This document shows, piece after piece, positions 16,258-26,253 of a DNA stretch of 64,000 nt. The notes under the pieces were generated by a model. The model was not told the origin of the DNA, searched no databases, and worked only from the letters and a program-made list of their open reading frames with translations. The stretch comes from Rhizobium grahamii CCGE 502. Lineage in GTDB: Bacteria; Pseudomonadota; Alphaproteobacteria; Rhizobiales; Rhizobiaceae. Within the stretch, counting starts at the first letter, position 1. Each line of letters opens with the position of its first letter. Location: contig NZ_AEYE02000004.1 in assembly GCF_000298315.2 (NCBI RefSeq), positions 184,960 to 248,959 on the forward strand, given 5' to 3'. The position numbers and the translations under genes were made by a program.

Positions 16258-17163
16258 CTAGAGGCTGCGAAGGCGCCGCCACGAGCCGGGTGTGACACCA
16301 ACCACCTTGGAAAAGCTACGCGTGAAGTGGCTCTGATCGGTAAAGCCGCATTGATGGGCGATTAATTCGATCGGCACGGAAGGCTTCAAAAGCAGATTTT
16401 TTGCTCGTTCTATCCGCTGCGCCTGCAACCACTGAAGCGGCGGCAGGCCCGTCGTGGCCTTGAATTCGCGTGCGAAATGGCTGCGTGACAGGCCGCACGC
16501 GCGAGCGAGTTCCCCAAGACCGATCTTGCCGTCGAGGTTCGCCAGCAGCATCTCCTTCGCCCGACGCTCTTGCCATTGCGCCAGTCCCCCACGGATCGCA
16601 TGTACGACCACAGGTCGCTCGGCATACGCAGCGCTGATGTGCGTCAAGAGCGCCAGCGCAATGCCGTCAGCAAAAAGCTGAGTGGCAGGCTCCTGCCGCT
16701 CGAAAGCGGTTACCAGGCATTCGCCCAGATTTCTGATCACTCCATCATCGAAGGCCACGCCGCTGGCGGTGCGGAGCGGCCCGACCGACCCTAGATCGTG
16801 CTCGTCGTGGAACTGCTGCAAGGCCTCATGCGACGCATACATGGACACACAGTCTACAGCTCCACGAGTCACGGAGGCATGTTCCTCGTTGAGGTCAAGG
16901 AAAAGAAACTGCCCGGCATTGAGCGGCATCGCGGGCATTGGTCTGTCATTGACCCAATAGGGATACTCGGCGAGATAGCGCCGCTGGAGGCAAATCAAGT
17001 AGCCGTTGCTCCGTTCCATGCGGACCGGAGCTTCGTTTTCGGGTTCGTTCCAGCGCAATCGACCGCCGCTAACTTCCGCCAGTTGCAAGAAGCGTGTGGA
17101 AAGGGTGCGAGGTTGCTCCAACCCCACAAATCGACCGATGCTCCGTCCAAACTCCTTCGCCAT
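16258..17163 (-). CDS. AraC-family transcriptional regulator
   Basis: About 301 residues. The C-terminal 100 residues hold the two helix-turn-helix units of the AraC/XylS domain: LGELARACGLSRSHFAREFK and the second around IELIAHQCGFTDQSHFTRSF, ending KVVGVTPGSWRR. The N-terminal two thirds is a cupin-like sensor region with no diagnostic ligand motif. An ATG at 17202 is an alternative start; neither has a convincing ribosome site. It precedes paoABC on the same strand, so it is the likely activator of the aldehyde oxidoreductase operon. The inducer would presumably be an aldehyde, which is inference. Confidence 0.85.
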   Translation of the reverse strand: MAKEFGRSIGRFVGLEQPRTLSTRFLQLAEVSGGRLRWNEPENEAPVRMERSNGYLICLQRRYLAEYPYWVNDRPMPAMPLNAGQFLFLDLNEEHASVTRGAVDCVSMYASHEALQQFHDEHDLGSVGPLRTASGVAFDDGVIRNLGECLVTAFERQEPATQLFADGIALALLTHISAAYAERPVVVHAIRGGLAQWQERRAKEMLLANLDGKIGLGELARACGLSRSHFAREFKATTGLPPLQWLQAQRIERAKNLLLKPSVPIELIAHQCGFTDQSHFTRSFSKVVGVTPGSWRRLRSL

Positions 17164-17306
17164 CGTCGCGCCCGGTATGGAAACCAGCCATGTAAATAGC
17201 ATTGCGCAGGGGAATTCAAAGCGAAATCAAGTGACGATGGGGGTGGTAGGGCTGCCGGGAATAACGTCAGAGGGAATTCAGATCGGCACGCAGCAAAGTG
17301 GCGAAT

Positions 17307-17380
17307 TGGCTGGGGAACCTGGATTCGAACCAAGATCGACGGAGTCAGAGTCCGCTGTTCTACCATTGAACTATTCCCCA
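17307..17380 (-). tRNA. tRNA-Gln (anticodon CTG)
   Basis: Read on the minus strand, 74 bases fold as a complete tRNA. The acceptor stem TGGGGAA pairs with TTCCCCA. The D arm is GTTC/GAAC. The anticodon stem GCGGA/TCCGT carries the loop CTCTGAC, so the anticodon is CTG. The T arm has loop TTCGAAT. The 3' end carries a discriminator G and an encoded CCA. The gene sits alone between the AraC regulator and the Ppx/GppA-like gene. Confidence 0.95.
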
Positions 17381-17420
17381 GCAGCTGCGGCGCTCGAAGC
17401 GGCTCCGCTGGTGTGCGGCG

Positions 17421-17448
17421 CTTATAAACAAAAGCTGGCGGATTGCAA
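17421..17448 (-). promoter_or_regulatory. Candidate promoter of tRNA-Gln
   Basis: On the minus strand a TTGCAA -35 box (17443-17448) and a TATAAG -10 box (17421-17426) lie 16 bases apart, about 40 bases upstream of the mature tRNA 5' end. Spacing and position fit a housekeeping promoter. Confidence 0.4.
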
Positions 17449-17636
17449 ATACCTGTTTCGAAAAAAATGAACAGGGATTTTGCAGCGGGTTTTGATCTCA
17501 AAAAGCCGGCCTATTTCGCTACCGCCAAAAAGAATTTGGTGATTTCGCCATGCGCTGGTATCTTCGCGCCAACGCAAAATCGAATGAGCGCCTGCTGCAT
17601 ACCTTCTGGACTTGCGCGGTGTGATGGAAAAAGAAC

Positions 17637-19169
17637 GTGGAAGACCCCGAAGGCGGCCAAGGGCCGCAAGGTAACGGGGCGTTGGCGGCAGGGCGCAAGG
17701 ACGGCAAGAAGTCCAGGCGCCGCAAGGGTAAGCGTGGCGGGCAATCCCGCAACGCGAACCATTCCGCTCAGCATGTCCTCTCCGGCGAGACCGGAGAGGC
17801 GGCACGCCCAATGGAAGCCGGCAACGCGGCGCGCAAGCGAAAGCGTCGCCGTCGTGGTACAGGCGCCTCAGGCGAAGCCGCGCAACAACATCGTCAAAGC
17901 AACGAAGTTTCAGCCATCGCGGCGCAAGCCGTTCGCGTTGACGGCGAGTCGGTGCCGAGCCGCCGCAATCGCCGCAAGCATCGCGGTAAGCGCGGTCTGC
18001 AGGGACGTCCCCTGGTGCATGAGAAGCCGGTCGGACGTCCAGCTCAGCCGCAGCAGGCGACCCCAGGCAGCGACACCGCTGAATCGCGCATAGGTCAGAA
18101 CGAGAATCGGGCGCCGCGGCAGGCCGAAAATGGGTACCGCAATAACGGCGAACATCCATGGCCGGATGAGCTTTATGCTGCGCTCGATCTTGGCACCAAC
18201 AACTGCCGGCTGCTGATTGCGCAGCCGACGCGGCCCGGCCAGTTTCGCGTCGTCGATGCCTTCTCGCGGATCGTGCGCCTCGGCGAAGGATTGGCGGCAA
18301 GTGGTCGGCTCTCCGACGATGCGATGGATCGGGCCGTCGATGCGCTGCGCGTCTGCGCTTCCAAGCTGAAAAGCCGTGAAATCCGCCGGATGCGGCTGAT
18401 CGCCACCGAGGCCTGCCGACAGGCGACCAACGGCGCCCAGTTCCTCGAGCGTGTTGTGGCCGAAACCGGCCTTGAACTCGAGATTATCGATAGGGAAACG
18501 GAAGCGCGGCTTGCCGTCTCCGGCTGCTCGTCGCTGGTCGGCCGGGAGACTCGCTCGGTTGTCCTCTTCGATATCGGCGGTGGCTCCTCCGAAATCGCGG
18601 TCATCCGCATCGGCGATAGCCGCTTCAATCGCCTCGCCAATCACATCACGCATTGGACCTCGCTTCCCGTCGGCGTCGTGACGCTTTCGGAGCGTCACGG
18701 TGGGCGGGATGTCACGCCGGATGTCTTCGAAGGCATGGTCGTGGAGGTGGAGGGCATGCTTGAGCGCTTCGATTGCCCTGCGATCGACATCGGTCATGCC
18801 GGTGACTTCCATCTCATCGGCACGTCAGGAACCGTGACGACGTTGGCCGGCGTTCACCTCGATCTGCCGCGCTACGACCGGCGCAAGGTCGATGGCATCT
18901 GGCTTTCCGACGACGAAGTCTCGGCGATGCAGGCAAAGCTGCTGTCGTGGGATTTCGCCAGCCGCGCCGCCAATCCCTGCATCGGGCCGGATCGCGCCGA
19001 TCTGGTGCTGGCCGGTTGCGCCATTCTCGAAGCGATCCGCCGTCGCTGGCCGAGCCCCCGTATGCGTGTTGCCGATCGCGGCTTGAGGGAAGGCCTGCTG
19101 ACGGACATGATGGCGGATGACGGCGTCTGGCGGCGCCACCGCAACCGCCGCGGTCAGCGCGGCAAATAG
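17637..19169 (+). CDS. Exopolyphosphatase/guanosine pentaphosphatase-family protein with a long basic N-terminal extension
   Basis: A 510-residue protein. Residues from about 180 form an N-terminal Ppx/GppA domain: LDLGTNNCRLLIA, ATEACRQATNG, VVLFDIGGGSSEIAV and LIGTSGTVTTLAG are the actin-like phosphate-binding motifs. It ends near RVADRGLREGLL, so the longer C-terminal HD part of E. coli Ppx is absent. The first 180 residues are low-complexity and very rich in Arg, Lys, Gly and Gln (for example KSRRRKGKRGG, AARKRKRRRRG), predicted disordered and able to bind nucleic acid or polyphosphate. The GTG start is the best available; an ATG at 17811 would remove a third of the tail. It lies 9 bases before rlmE. 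Confidence 0.83.
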   Translation: MEDPEGGQGPQGNGALAAGRKDGKKSRRRKGKRGGQSRNANHSAQHVLSGETGEAARPMEAGNAARKRKRRRRGTGASGEAAQQHRQSNEVSAIAAQAVRVDGESVPSRRNRRKHRGKRGLQGRPLVHEKPVGRPAQPQQATPGSDTAESRIGQNENRAPRQAENGYRNNGEHPWPDELYAALDLGTNNCRLLIAQPTRPGQFRVVDAFSRIVRLGEGLAASGRLSDDAMDRAVDALRVCASKLKSREIRRMRLIATEACRQATNGAQFLERVVAETGLELEIIDRETEARLAVSGCSSLVGRETRSVVLFDIGGGSSEIAVIRIGDSRFNRLANHITHWTSLPVGVVTLSERHGGRDVTPDVFEGMVVEVEGMLERFDCPAIDIGHAGDFHLIGTSGTVTTLAGVHLDLPRYDRRKVDGIWLSDDEVSAMQAKLLSWDFASRAANPCIGPDRADLVLAGCAILEAIRRRWPSPRMRVADRGLREGLLTDMMADDGVWRRHRNRRGQRGK

Positions 19170-19178
19170 GGGACAAGC

Positions 19179-19898
19179 ATGGCGAAGCCAACCATTGCGG
19201 GCAACCGCACCGGCCGCAAACTCGGCCAGCGCGTCAAGAACAAGAAGATGAAGGCGTCGTCGCGGCAATGGCTGCAGCGCCACATCAACGATCCCTACGT
19301 GCAGCGCGCCCAGCTGGAAGGCTATCGCGCCCGCGCCGCCTTCAAGCTGCTGGAGATCGATGAGAAGCACAGCATTCTGAAGGGCGCCCGCCGCATCATC
19401 GATCTCGGTGCCGCACCGGGAAGCTGGTCGCAGATTGCCGCCAAGGTCACCGGCTCCACGGACGAGGACATCCGCGTCGCGGCAATCGACTTCCTGGAGA
19501 TGGATCAATTGCCGGGCGTGAAGATCCTGCAGCTCGATTTCCTGGATCCGTCGGCGCCGGCGCAGCTGATCGAGGCGGTCGGCGGCACGCCGGATGTGGT
19601 GATCTCGGACATGGCGGCGCCGACGACCGGCCACCACCGCACCGACCATTTGCGCACCATGCATCTTTGCGAAGTCGCGGCCCACTTTGCCGTCCAAGTC
19701 CTGGGTGAGGGCGGCCACTTCCTGGCGAAGACCTTCCAGGGCGGCACGGAGCGCGATCTTCTCAACATGCTGAAGCGGCATTTCAAGCAGGTAGTTCACG
19801 TCAAGCCGCCGTCGTCGCGCGCGGAGTCGGTCGAAATGTTCCTACTGGCGAAGGGCTTCAAGGGGCGGCAACCCGAACCAGATATTTCGGAAGCTTGA
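19179..19898 (+). CDS. rlmE: 23S rRNA (uridine-2552-2'-O)-methyltransferase RlmE (FtsJ/RrmJ)
   Basis: A 239-residue FtsJ-family enzyme that 2'-O-methylates U2552 in the A-loop of 23S rRNA during late 50S assembly. The K-D-K-E catalytic tetrad is visible in [13 protein letters not shown] (Lys56), [20 protein letters not shown] and [16 protein letters not shown]. The SAM motif is [13 protein letters not shown]. The N-terminus is a basic tail ([16 protein letters not shown]), common in alphaproteobacterial members. It is probably co-transcribed with the Ppx-like gene immediately upstream. Confidence 0.94.
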   Translation: MAKPTIAGNRTGRKLGQRVKNKKMKASSRQWLQRHINDPYVQRAQLEGYRARAAFKLLEIDEKHSILKGARRIIDLGAAPGSWSQIAAKVTGSTDEDIRVAAIDFLEMDQLPGVKILQLDFLDPSAPAQLIEAVGGTPDVVISDMAAPTTGHHRTDHLRTMHLCEVAAHFAVQVLGEGGHFLAKTFQGGTERDLLNMLKRHFKQVVHVKPPSSRAESVEMFLLAKGFKGRQPEPDISEA

Positions 19899-19956
19899 TC
19901 TTTGGGCTGGTCTTGAGTGATGATCGACGCCCCAAGACCTGGAATGCCCCGCTACC

Positions 19957-20340
19957 ATGCTCCTATACGTTACCCTCGGAACCAATGACATCGAACAGGC
20001 GAGGCGGTTTTACGACATCGTCCTGCCAGTGCTCGGCTATCGCCGCCAACGCTATTCCGAAGAAGAGATCGGCTACGCCGCAGATGGCGACACCCGCTGC
20101 CGGCTCTGGGTCGTCACCCCGTTCAATCGCAGGCGGGCCTCGAACGGCAATGGTTCGATGGTCGCGCTTCATGCCGAACGCAGAGCGGATGTGGATGCGT
20201 TCCATGCTGCGGCACTGGCCGCGGGCGGCGTCGACGAAGGCGCGCCGGGATTGCGGCCGTTCCATGCCAATTTCTATGCCGCCTACGTTCGAGATCCGGA
20301 CGGCAACAAGCTCAGCGCGGTCTGCGAAACTCCGGAATAG
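19957..20340 (+). CDS. VOC (glyoxalase/bleomycin-resistance/dioxygenase) superfamily protein
   Basis: A 127-residue protein with two paired beta-alpha-beta-beta-beta units typical of the vicinal-oxygen-chelate fold. It begins MLLYVTLGTNDIEQARRFYD and ends with the FYAAYVRDPDGNKLSAVC strand, where a glyoxalase-type metal ligand glutamate is expected but the sequence reads KLSAVCE. Substrate and metal are unknown; many such proteins are uncharacterised. It is convergent with the MFS gene, the two stops lying 3 bases apart. Confidence 0.75.
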   Translation: MLLYVTLGTNDIEQARRFYDIVLPVLGYRRQRYSEEEIGYAADGDTRCRLWVVTPFNRRRASNGNGSMVALHAERRADVDAFHAAALAAGGVDEGAPGLRPFHANFYAAYVRDPDGNKLSAVCETPE

Positions 20341-20343
20341 CCC

Positions 20344-21768
20344 TTACTTCACCGCTTGCTGTTCGGCCTCGATTGTTGTTGGAGAGATGCGCTTTACCCG
20401 GTGGCCGGAGACGACCGCCCCGGCGCTCTTGTCCATCCGGATGAAAGGGATCGTTGCCACGACCGTCAGGGCCGCGATGACATAGAAGGCGACGTGGAAG
20501 TCGGCCACCTGCAGTGGCTCGCCGCGGAAATAGATCGACGTCTCGAGGATTGCCGCCGCAACGGCAACGCCAAGCGCCAGGCTGATCTGCTGCATCACCG
20601 AACTCATGGAGGTGGCTTGGCTCGCCTGCGCATCTTCGATGTCGGCAAAGGCCAGCGCATTGACGCCGGTGAAGAAGAACGAGCGCGAGAAGCCGCCGAC
20701 AAGAAGGACGGCGATGATGACCAGGTGCGGTGTTTGCGGCGTGAAGAAGCCCGTCACCACCGTCACAATCGTCGTGACGCCCGCTGCCGAAAGCAGCGTC
20801 GTGCGGAAGCCTGCTGCCGCAAAGACGCGACGCGCCATGAACTTCGTAGTGATCGCACCAATTGCGCCGGCAAAGGTGATGAGGCCGGACTGGAACGGCG
20901 TCAGGCCGAAGCCGAGCTGCAGCATCAGCGGTGTCAGGAACGGCATGGCGCCGATGCAGATGCGAAACAGTGTGCCGCCGGTGGTCGATGCCCGGAAGGT
21001 CGGGTTTTTGAAGAGGTTCAAATTGAGGATCGGCGCTGGATGCCGTTTGGCATGGCGCACATAGAGAAAACCGCAGATGAGACCGATTGCCGTCGCCGTG
21101 ATGCCGATCACGGGCGGCAGGGCTGGGAGGCTGACGACCGAGAGGCCGAAGACCACACCGGCCGCCGAAAACGATGTCAGCACAAAACCAATCACATCAA
21201 GCTTTGGCGGCGCAGTGGCCTCCACCTCCGGCAGGAAGATTGTCGCGAGCCAGACGCCGATGATGCCGACCGGCACATTGATCAGGAAGATCCAGTGCCA
21301 GGTGAAATAGGTGGTGATGAAGCCGCCGAGCGGTGGTCCGGCAAGCGGCCCGACGAGCGCCGGAATGGTCAACAGCGCCATCGCCGAGACGAGCTCGCTT
21401 TTCTTCGTCGTCCGCACCAGCACCAGGCGGCCGACCGGCGTCATCATAGCGCCACCCATGCCTTGCAGGAAGCGAGCGACGACGAACTCGATCAGGCCGG
21501 ACGAGATCGCGCAGAAAATGGAGCCGACGACGAAGACGCAGATGGCGAGGCGAAAGATGCGCTTGGCGCCGAACCTGTCGGCCATCCAACCGCTGATCGG
21601 GATGAAGACCGCGAGCGACACCATGTAGGAGGTCAGCGCCAGCTTCAGCGTGATCGGCCCGACATGGAGGTCGTTGGCGATGGCGGGGAGGGCGGTTGAT
21701 ATGACGGTGGAGTCCATCTGCTCCATGAAGAGAGCGACGGCGAGGATCAGCGGAACGATGCGGTTCAT
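20344..21768 (-). CDS. MFS drug/multidrug efflux transporter (DHA2, EmrB-like)
   Basis: A 474-residue major facilitator with about 14 predicted membrane helices, typical of the DHA2 group. The N-terminal helix carries the signature LFMEQMDSTVISTALPAIA. Motif A is GWMADRFGAKRIF, and motif C-like glycine-rich segments follow (VGPLAGPPLGGFITTYFTWHW, shown here in part as PLAGPPLGGF). The ATG at 21768 is chosen because the family begins right before this helix; the in-frame extension of 53 residues is not credible. Substrate unknown. It is divergent from the exported hydrolase gene. Confidence 0.86.
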   Translation of the reverse strand: MNRIVPLILAVALFMEQMDSTVISTALPAIANDLHVGPITLKLALTSYMVSLAVFIPISGWMADRFGAKRIFRLAICVFVVGSIFCAISSGLIEFVVARFLQGMGGAMMTPVGRLVLVRTTKKSELVSAMALLTIPALVGPLAGPPLGGFITTYFTWHWIFLINVPVGIIGVWLATIFLPEVEATAPPKLDVIGFVLTSFSAAGVVFGLSVVSLPALPPVIGITATAIGLICGFLYVRHAKRHPAPILNLNLFKNPTFRASTTGGTLFRICIGAMPFLTPLMLQLGFGLTPFQSGLITFAGAIGAITTKFMARRVFAAAGFRTTLLSAAGVTTIVTVVTGFFTPQTPHLVIIAVLLVGGFSRSFFFTGVNALAFADIEDAQASQATSMSSVMQQISLALGVAVAAAILETSIYFRGEPLQVADFHVAFYVIAALTVVATIPFIRMDKSAGAVVSGHRVKRISPTTIEAEQQAVK

Positions 21769-22020
21769 ACGCGAATGCCTTGAGGGTCTTGCGAAGGCGT
21801 CTGGGGGCTTGTGCTCTGTAGTCCTCGGGAAGACCTCTGCCAACCCCTCATTCCGCTTCTGAAACACGTTTGCATCACGTCTGCGTGAGACTGCTTGCTC
21901 AGCAATTTCAACGGTCAAGATTGACATATGTTCGTTTCGGCCAGCTGCAAGAAAGACTGCAGCAGGTCGTTACTGGGGGCTGTGCGGCAATACCGCGGCA
22001 CGCTATTGGAAGGATGGGAT

Positions 22021-23013
22021 ATGGCAGTACCGTCGGGGATGAAACGGCGCACCTTGTTTGTCGCGGGCATTAGCCTGCTGGCGGCGCCGATGATTTTGAA
22101 AGAATCGGCCGCACTGGCCGCAAGTGGAGACAACACCAATATGGATGCGACACCGCAGCCCCAGTTCAATCAGTTCAAGCTCGGCTCCTTCAAGTTCACC
22201 GTCTTCAAGGACGGCGCCACGATTGCCGAAAAGCCCTATGAAACCTTCGGGACCAACCAGAAGCCCGAAACCGTCCAGGAACTGCTCGCGAAGAATTTCC
22301 TGCCGGGCGACAAGTTCGTCAACTCTTACGCTCCGACGCTGATCGACACCGGCTCGGATGTGATCCTCGTCGACACCGGCTTTGGCGAAGGCGGCCGCGC
22401 CCGGGGCAGCGGCCTGCTTCGCGATGGCCTCAAGGCGGCTGGCTATTCGCCTGACGACATCACGGTGGTCGCGCTTACGCACCTGCATGGCGATCACATC
22501 GGCGGCCTGCTGGAAGGCGGGGCCCCAGCCTTCAAGAATGCCCGCTACGTCATCGGCCAGATCGAATACGACTTCTGGACCGACAAGGCCCGCGAAGGTA
22601 CGCCGGCCGAAGGCGGTCACAAGGCGGTTCTCGCCAACGTGGTGCCCATTGCCGAGAAGGCGACGTTCATTGGCGATGGCGGGACCATCGCAAGCGGCAT
22701 CACGGCGATGCTGGCACCCGGCCACACACAGGGTCACATGGTTTTCCACGTGGAATCCGAGGGCAAGCGCTTGGTGGCGACGGGCGATACCGCCAACCAC
22801 TATATCCTGTCATTGCAGAAGCCCGACTGGGAGGTCCGTTTCGATATGGACAAGGCCCAGGCAGCCGCGACCCGTCGCAAGGTGTTCGGCATGATCGCCG
22901 CCGAGAAGATTGCCTTTGTCGGCTACCACATGCCGTTCCCTTCGGTCGGCTTCGTCGAGACCTACGAGGACGGCTATCGCTTCGTTCCGAAGACCTATCA
23001 GTTCGACCTGTGA
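22021..23013 (+). CDS. Exported metallo-beta-lactamase-fold hydrolase
   Basis: A 330-residue MBL-fold protein. The N-terminus has a twin-arginine-like signal (GMKRRTLFVAGISLLAAPMI). The metal site is THLHGDHIGG (the HxHxDH motif), with later metal ligands in APGHTQGHMVFH, ATGDTANH and VGYHMPFP. This order matches the lactonase/methyl-parathion-hydrolase-like subgroup, which includes quorum-quenching lactonases; the true substrate cannot be read. GGAAGG lies about 11 bases before the ATG. An upstream in-frame ATG (21928) would mask the signal peptide. A strong terminator follows. Confidence 0.84.
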   Translation: MAVPSGMKRRTLFVAGISLLAAPMILKESAALAASGDNTNMDATPQPQFNQFKLGSFKFTVFKDGATIAEKPYETFGTNQKPETVQELLAKNFLPGDKFVNSYAPTLIDTGSDVILVDTGFGEGGRARGSGLLRDGLKAAGYSPDDITVVALTHLHGDHIGGLLEGGAPAFKNARYVIGQIEYDFWTDKAREGTPAEGGHKAVLANVVPIAEKATFIGDGGTIASGITAMLAPGHTQGHMVFHVESEGKRLVATGDTANHYILSLQKPDWEVRFDMDKAQAAATRRKVFGMIAAEKIAFVGYHMPFPSVGFVETYEDGYRFVPKTYQFDL

Positions 23014-23038
23014 GGTCGCTGCATGGCAGCCATACCGG

Positions 23039-23063
23039 GCCCGGCGGACACGCCGGGCTTTTT
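23039..23063 (+). terminator. Rho-independent terminator after the MBL-fold hydrolase gene
   Basis: An 8-bp stem GCCCGGCG (23039-23046) pairs with CGCCGGGC (23051-23058) over a 4-base loop and is followed by TTTTTG. It separates the hydrolase gene from guaB. Confidence 0.75.
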
Positions 23064-23179
23064 GCTATTCCCTTCCTGTCATAGACGTGTTACCAGCCCT
23101 CGCCAACTTCCAAAGCAACCCTTGCACACCGCCGGTGCGGACGATTCGTTCCGGGAGGCGTTGCATTTTTCTTAATTGA

Positions 23180-24676
<1,497 letters not shown>

Positions 24677-24678
24677 GA

Positions 24679-25239
24679 ATGAACGCGGGCAGCCGTATTC
24701 CGCTCTGGATTATCGCGCTGCTCGCGGCCATCTGCCTTGGCGTGCTTGCGTGGACGACATTCGGCTTTGTCGTCCCCTTCAAGCACGAGACCGGTCAAGC
24801 CGTTCTCGATGTCTATTTCGCCGGCTATGACGGGTTGACTGTCGGCCGCATGCAGCGGCTCCTAGGCGAGAACGAGATTGCAAATAGTCTTCTGCAGGCC
24901 ATGTACGCCGGTCCCGAGCTGATCTTTCCGGCACTTCTGACCGCACTCCTCTTGCTGGTCTTGATGAAGTTGCGGGCGGGCGGGTCCTACTTTGCGCGTC
25001 CGATCAGTCCCGCCCTCATCAAGCTCATCTATGTGCTTCCCTTTGTTTACGGTCTTGCAGACTACGGCGAGAACATCGCCAGCTTGATTGCCTTTGGCGG
25101 CAGTGCCTGGGCGGACCCGGCCGCCGAGTTATTGCCATGGATGACACGGCTGAAATTCGCGAGCCTCGCCATCTGCCTTATCATCATCGCCCGTTTTGCT
25201 ATAGTTCAGGCCATGCACCGCGGCGACGGCGAACGGTAG
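24679..25239 (+). CDS. Hypothetical four-helix membrane protein downstream of guaB
   Basis: A 186-residue protein with about four hydrophobic segments: residues 8-30 (WIIALLAAICLGVLAW), 75-95 (LIFPALLTALLLLVLM), 110-130 and 150-170 (LASLICLIIIARF-like). The loop between the first two is hydrophilic and acidic. I do not recognise a named family. Its ATG lies 2 bases after the guaB stop, so it should be expressed with guaB. Nothing visible ties it to purine metabolism. Confidence 0.7.
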   Translation: MNAGSRIPLWIIALLAAICLGVLAWTTFGFVVPFKHETGQAVLDVYFAGYDGLTVGRMQRLLGENEIANSLLQAMYAGPELIFPALLTALLLLVLMKLRAGGSYFARPISPALIKLIYVLPFVYGLADYGENIASLIAFGGSAWADPAAELLPWMTRLKFASLAICLIIIARFAIVQAMHRGDGER

Positions 25240-25241
25240 CC

Positions 25242-26156
25242 TCATCGCGGCCACCTCCAGGGCGGATTGGTAAGGCGGGCTGCCATGAATTCCGCCAATA
25301 CCTCGACCTTTGCCGGTCTTGCGCGCGCAGATGGCGTGACAAAATAGAGTGCACCGCTCGGCAGGCTCCAATCAGTCAAAATCGCCTTCAAGCGCCCGTC
25401 AGCCAGGTATTCGCTGGCCATGAACTCCGGCAGTTCGCAGATCCCGAGGCCGCGCAGCGCCATCGGGATCAATGCCTCCGAGTTGGTCGCCCGGAGCGGA
25501 CCGGTTGGTGTGACGAATTCCTCATCGCCAGCCTTGTTCGTCAGGCGCCAAATGTCCTGTCGGGGGCGGTAGGCATAGCCGAGGCAGTGGTGGGCGGCCA
25601 GCTCTCGTGGATGCTGCGGGCATCCGTATTTCTCGATATAGGCGGGCGACGCCAGAATGAACGGGGCAACGGGTGCAAGTCGTCGGGCGATCAGCGATGA
25701 GTCGGGCAGGACCGCGATGCGCAGCGCTGCATCAAAGCCTTCCGCCACAAGATCGACGCTCGCATCGCTCATGTGAAGGTCGATTGTGATGTCCGGGTAA
25801 AGCTCGAAGAAGTCAGGCAGGATCGGCGCAATCCAATGGACACCGAACGTCATCGGCGCCGCCAGCCGGATCAAGCCGCGCGGACGGCTCGACAGTTCGA
25901 GCGCCGCGTTCTCGATCTCCTCGGCATCCGTATAGATCCGCGACGCCCGTTCTGCGAGACGGAGGCCGAACTCGGTCAGCGATAGCTGGCGCGATGTGCG
26001 GTTGAACAGCCGGGCACCAAGCCTTTCTTCCAGGCGCGCGACGCCGCGCGAAACGGTCGCCACGGAGATGCCGAGTGTCTTCGCGGCGCGGGCAAACGAC
26101 TGCTCTTCCGCCACTTTGGCAAACATTGCGAGGCCTTCGAAATCCGGCAGCTTCAT
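25242..26156 (-). CDS. LysR-family transcriptional regulator, divergent from an SDR gene
   Basis: A 304-residue LysR regulator. The N-terminal winged helix-turn-helix runs FAKVAEEQSFARAAKTLGIS then VATVSRGVARLEERLGARLF and NRTSRQLSLTEFG; this subtype resembles the DsdC/AaeR-like group. The C-terminal substrate-binding domain begins near GLIRLAAPMTFG. The ATG at 26156 is used, as the upstream extension is not LysR-like. It is divergent from the SDR gene, so that gene is the likely target; paired 10-base repeats lie in the shared region. Confidence 0.87.
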   Translation of the reverse strand: MKLPDFEGLAMFAKVAEEQSFARAAKTLGISVATVSRGVARLEERLGARLFNRTSRQLSLTEFGLRLAERASRIYTDAEEIENAALELSSRPRGLIRLAAPMTFGVHWIAPILPDFFELYPDITIDLHMSDASVDLVAEGFDAALRIAVLPDSSLIARRLAPVAPFILASPAYIEKYGCPQHPRELAAHHCLGYAYRPRQDIWRLTNKAGDEEFVTPTGPLRATNSEALIPMALRGLGICELPEFMASEYLADGRLKAILTDWSLPSGALYFVTPSARARPAKVEVLAEFMAARLTNPPWRWPR

Positions 26157-26158
26157 CG

Positions 26159-26202
26159 TTTCATTTCTGCAATAATGGTTTTCATTTCTTTCTATTTCGA
26201 AA
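26159..26202. promoter_or_regulatory. Phased direct repeats in the LysR/SDR divergent region
   Basis: TTTCATTTCT occurs at 26159-26168 and again at 26180-26189, offset by 21 bases, which is two helical turns. The perfect palindrome TTTCGAAA follows at 26195-26202. The repeats sit immediately upstream of the LysR start, where an autoregulating LysR would bind. Confidence 0.45.
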
Positions 26203-26253
26203 CGATCGGCTCGTCCATATCTCCTGCTCAGTCGAACAAAAGGAGACGACGAC

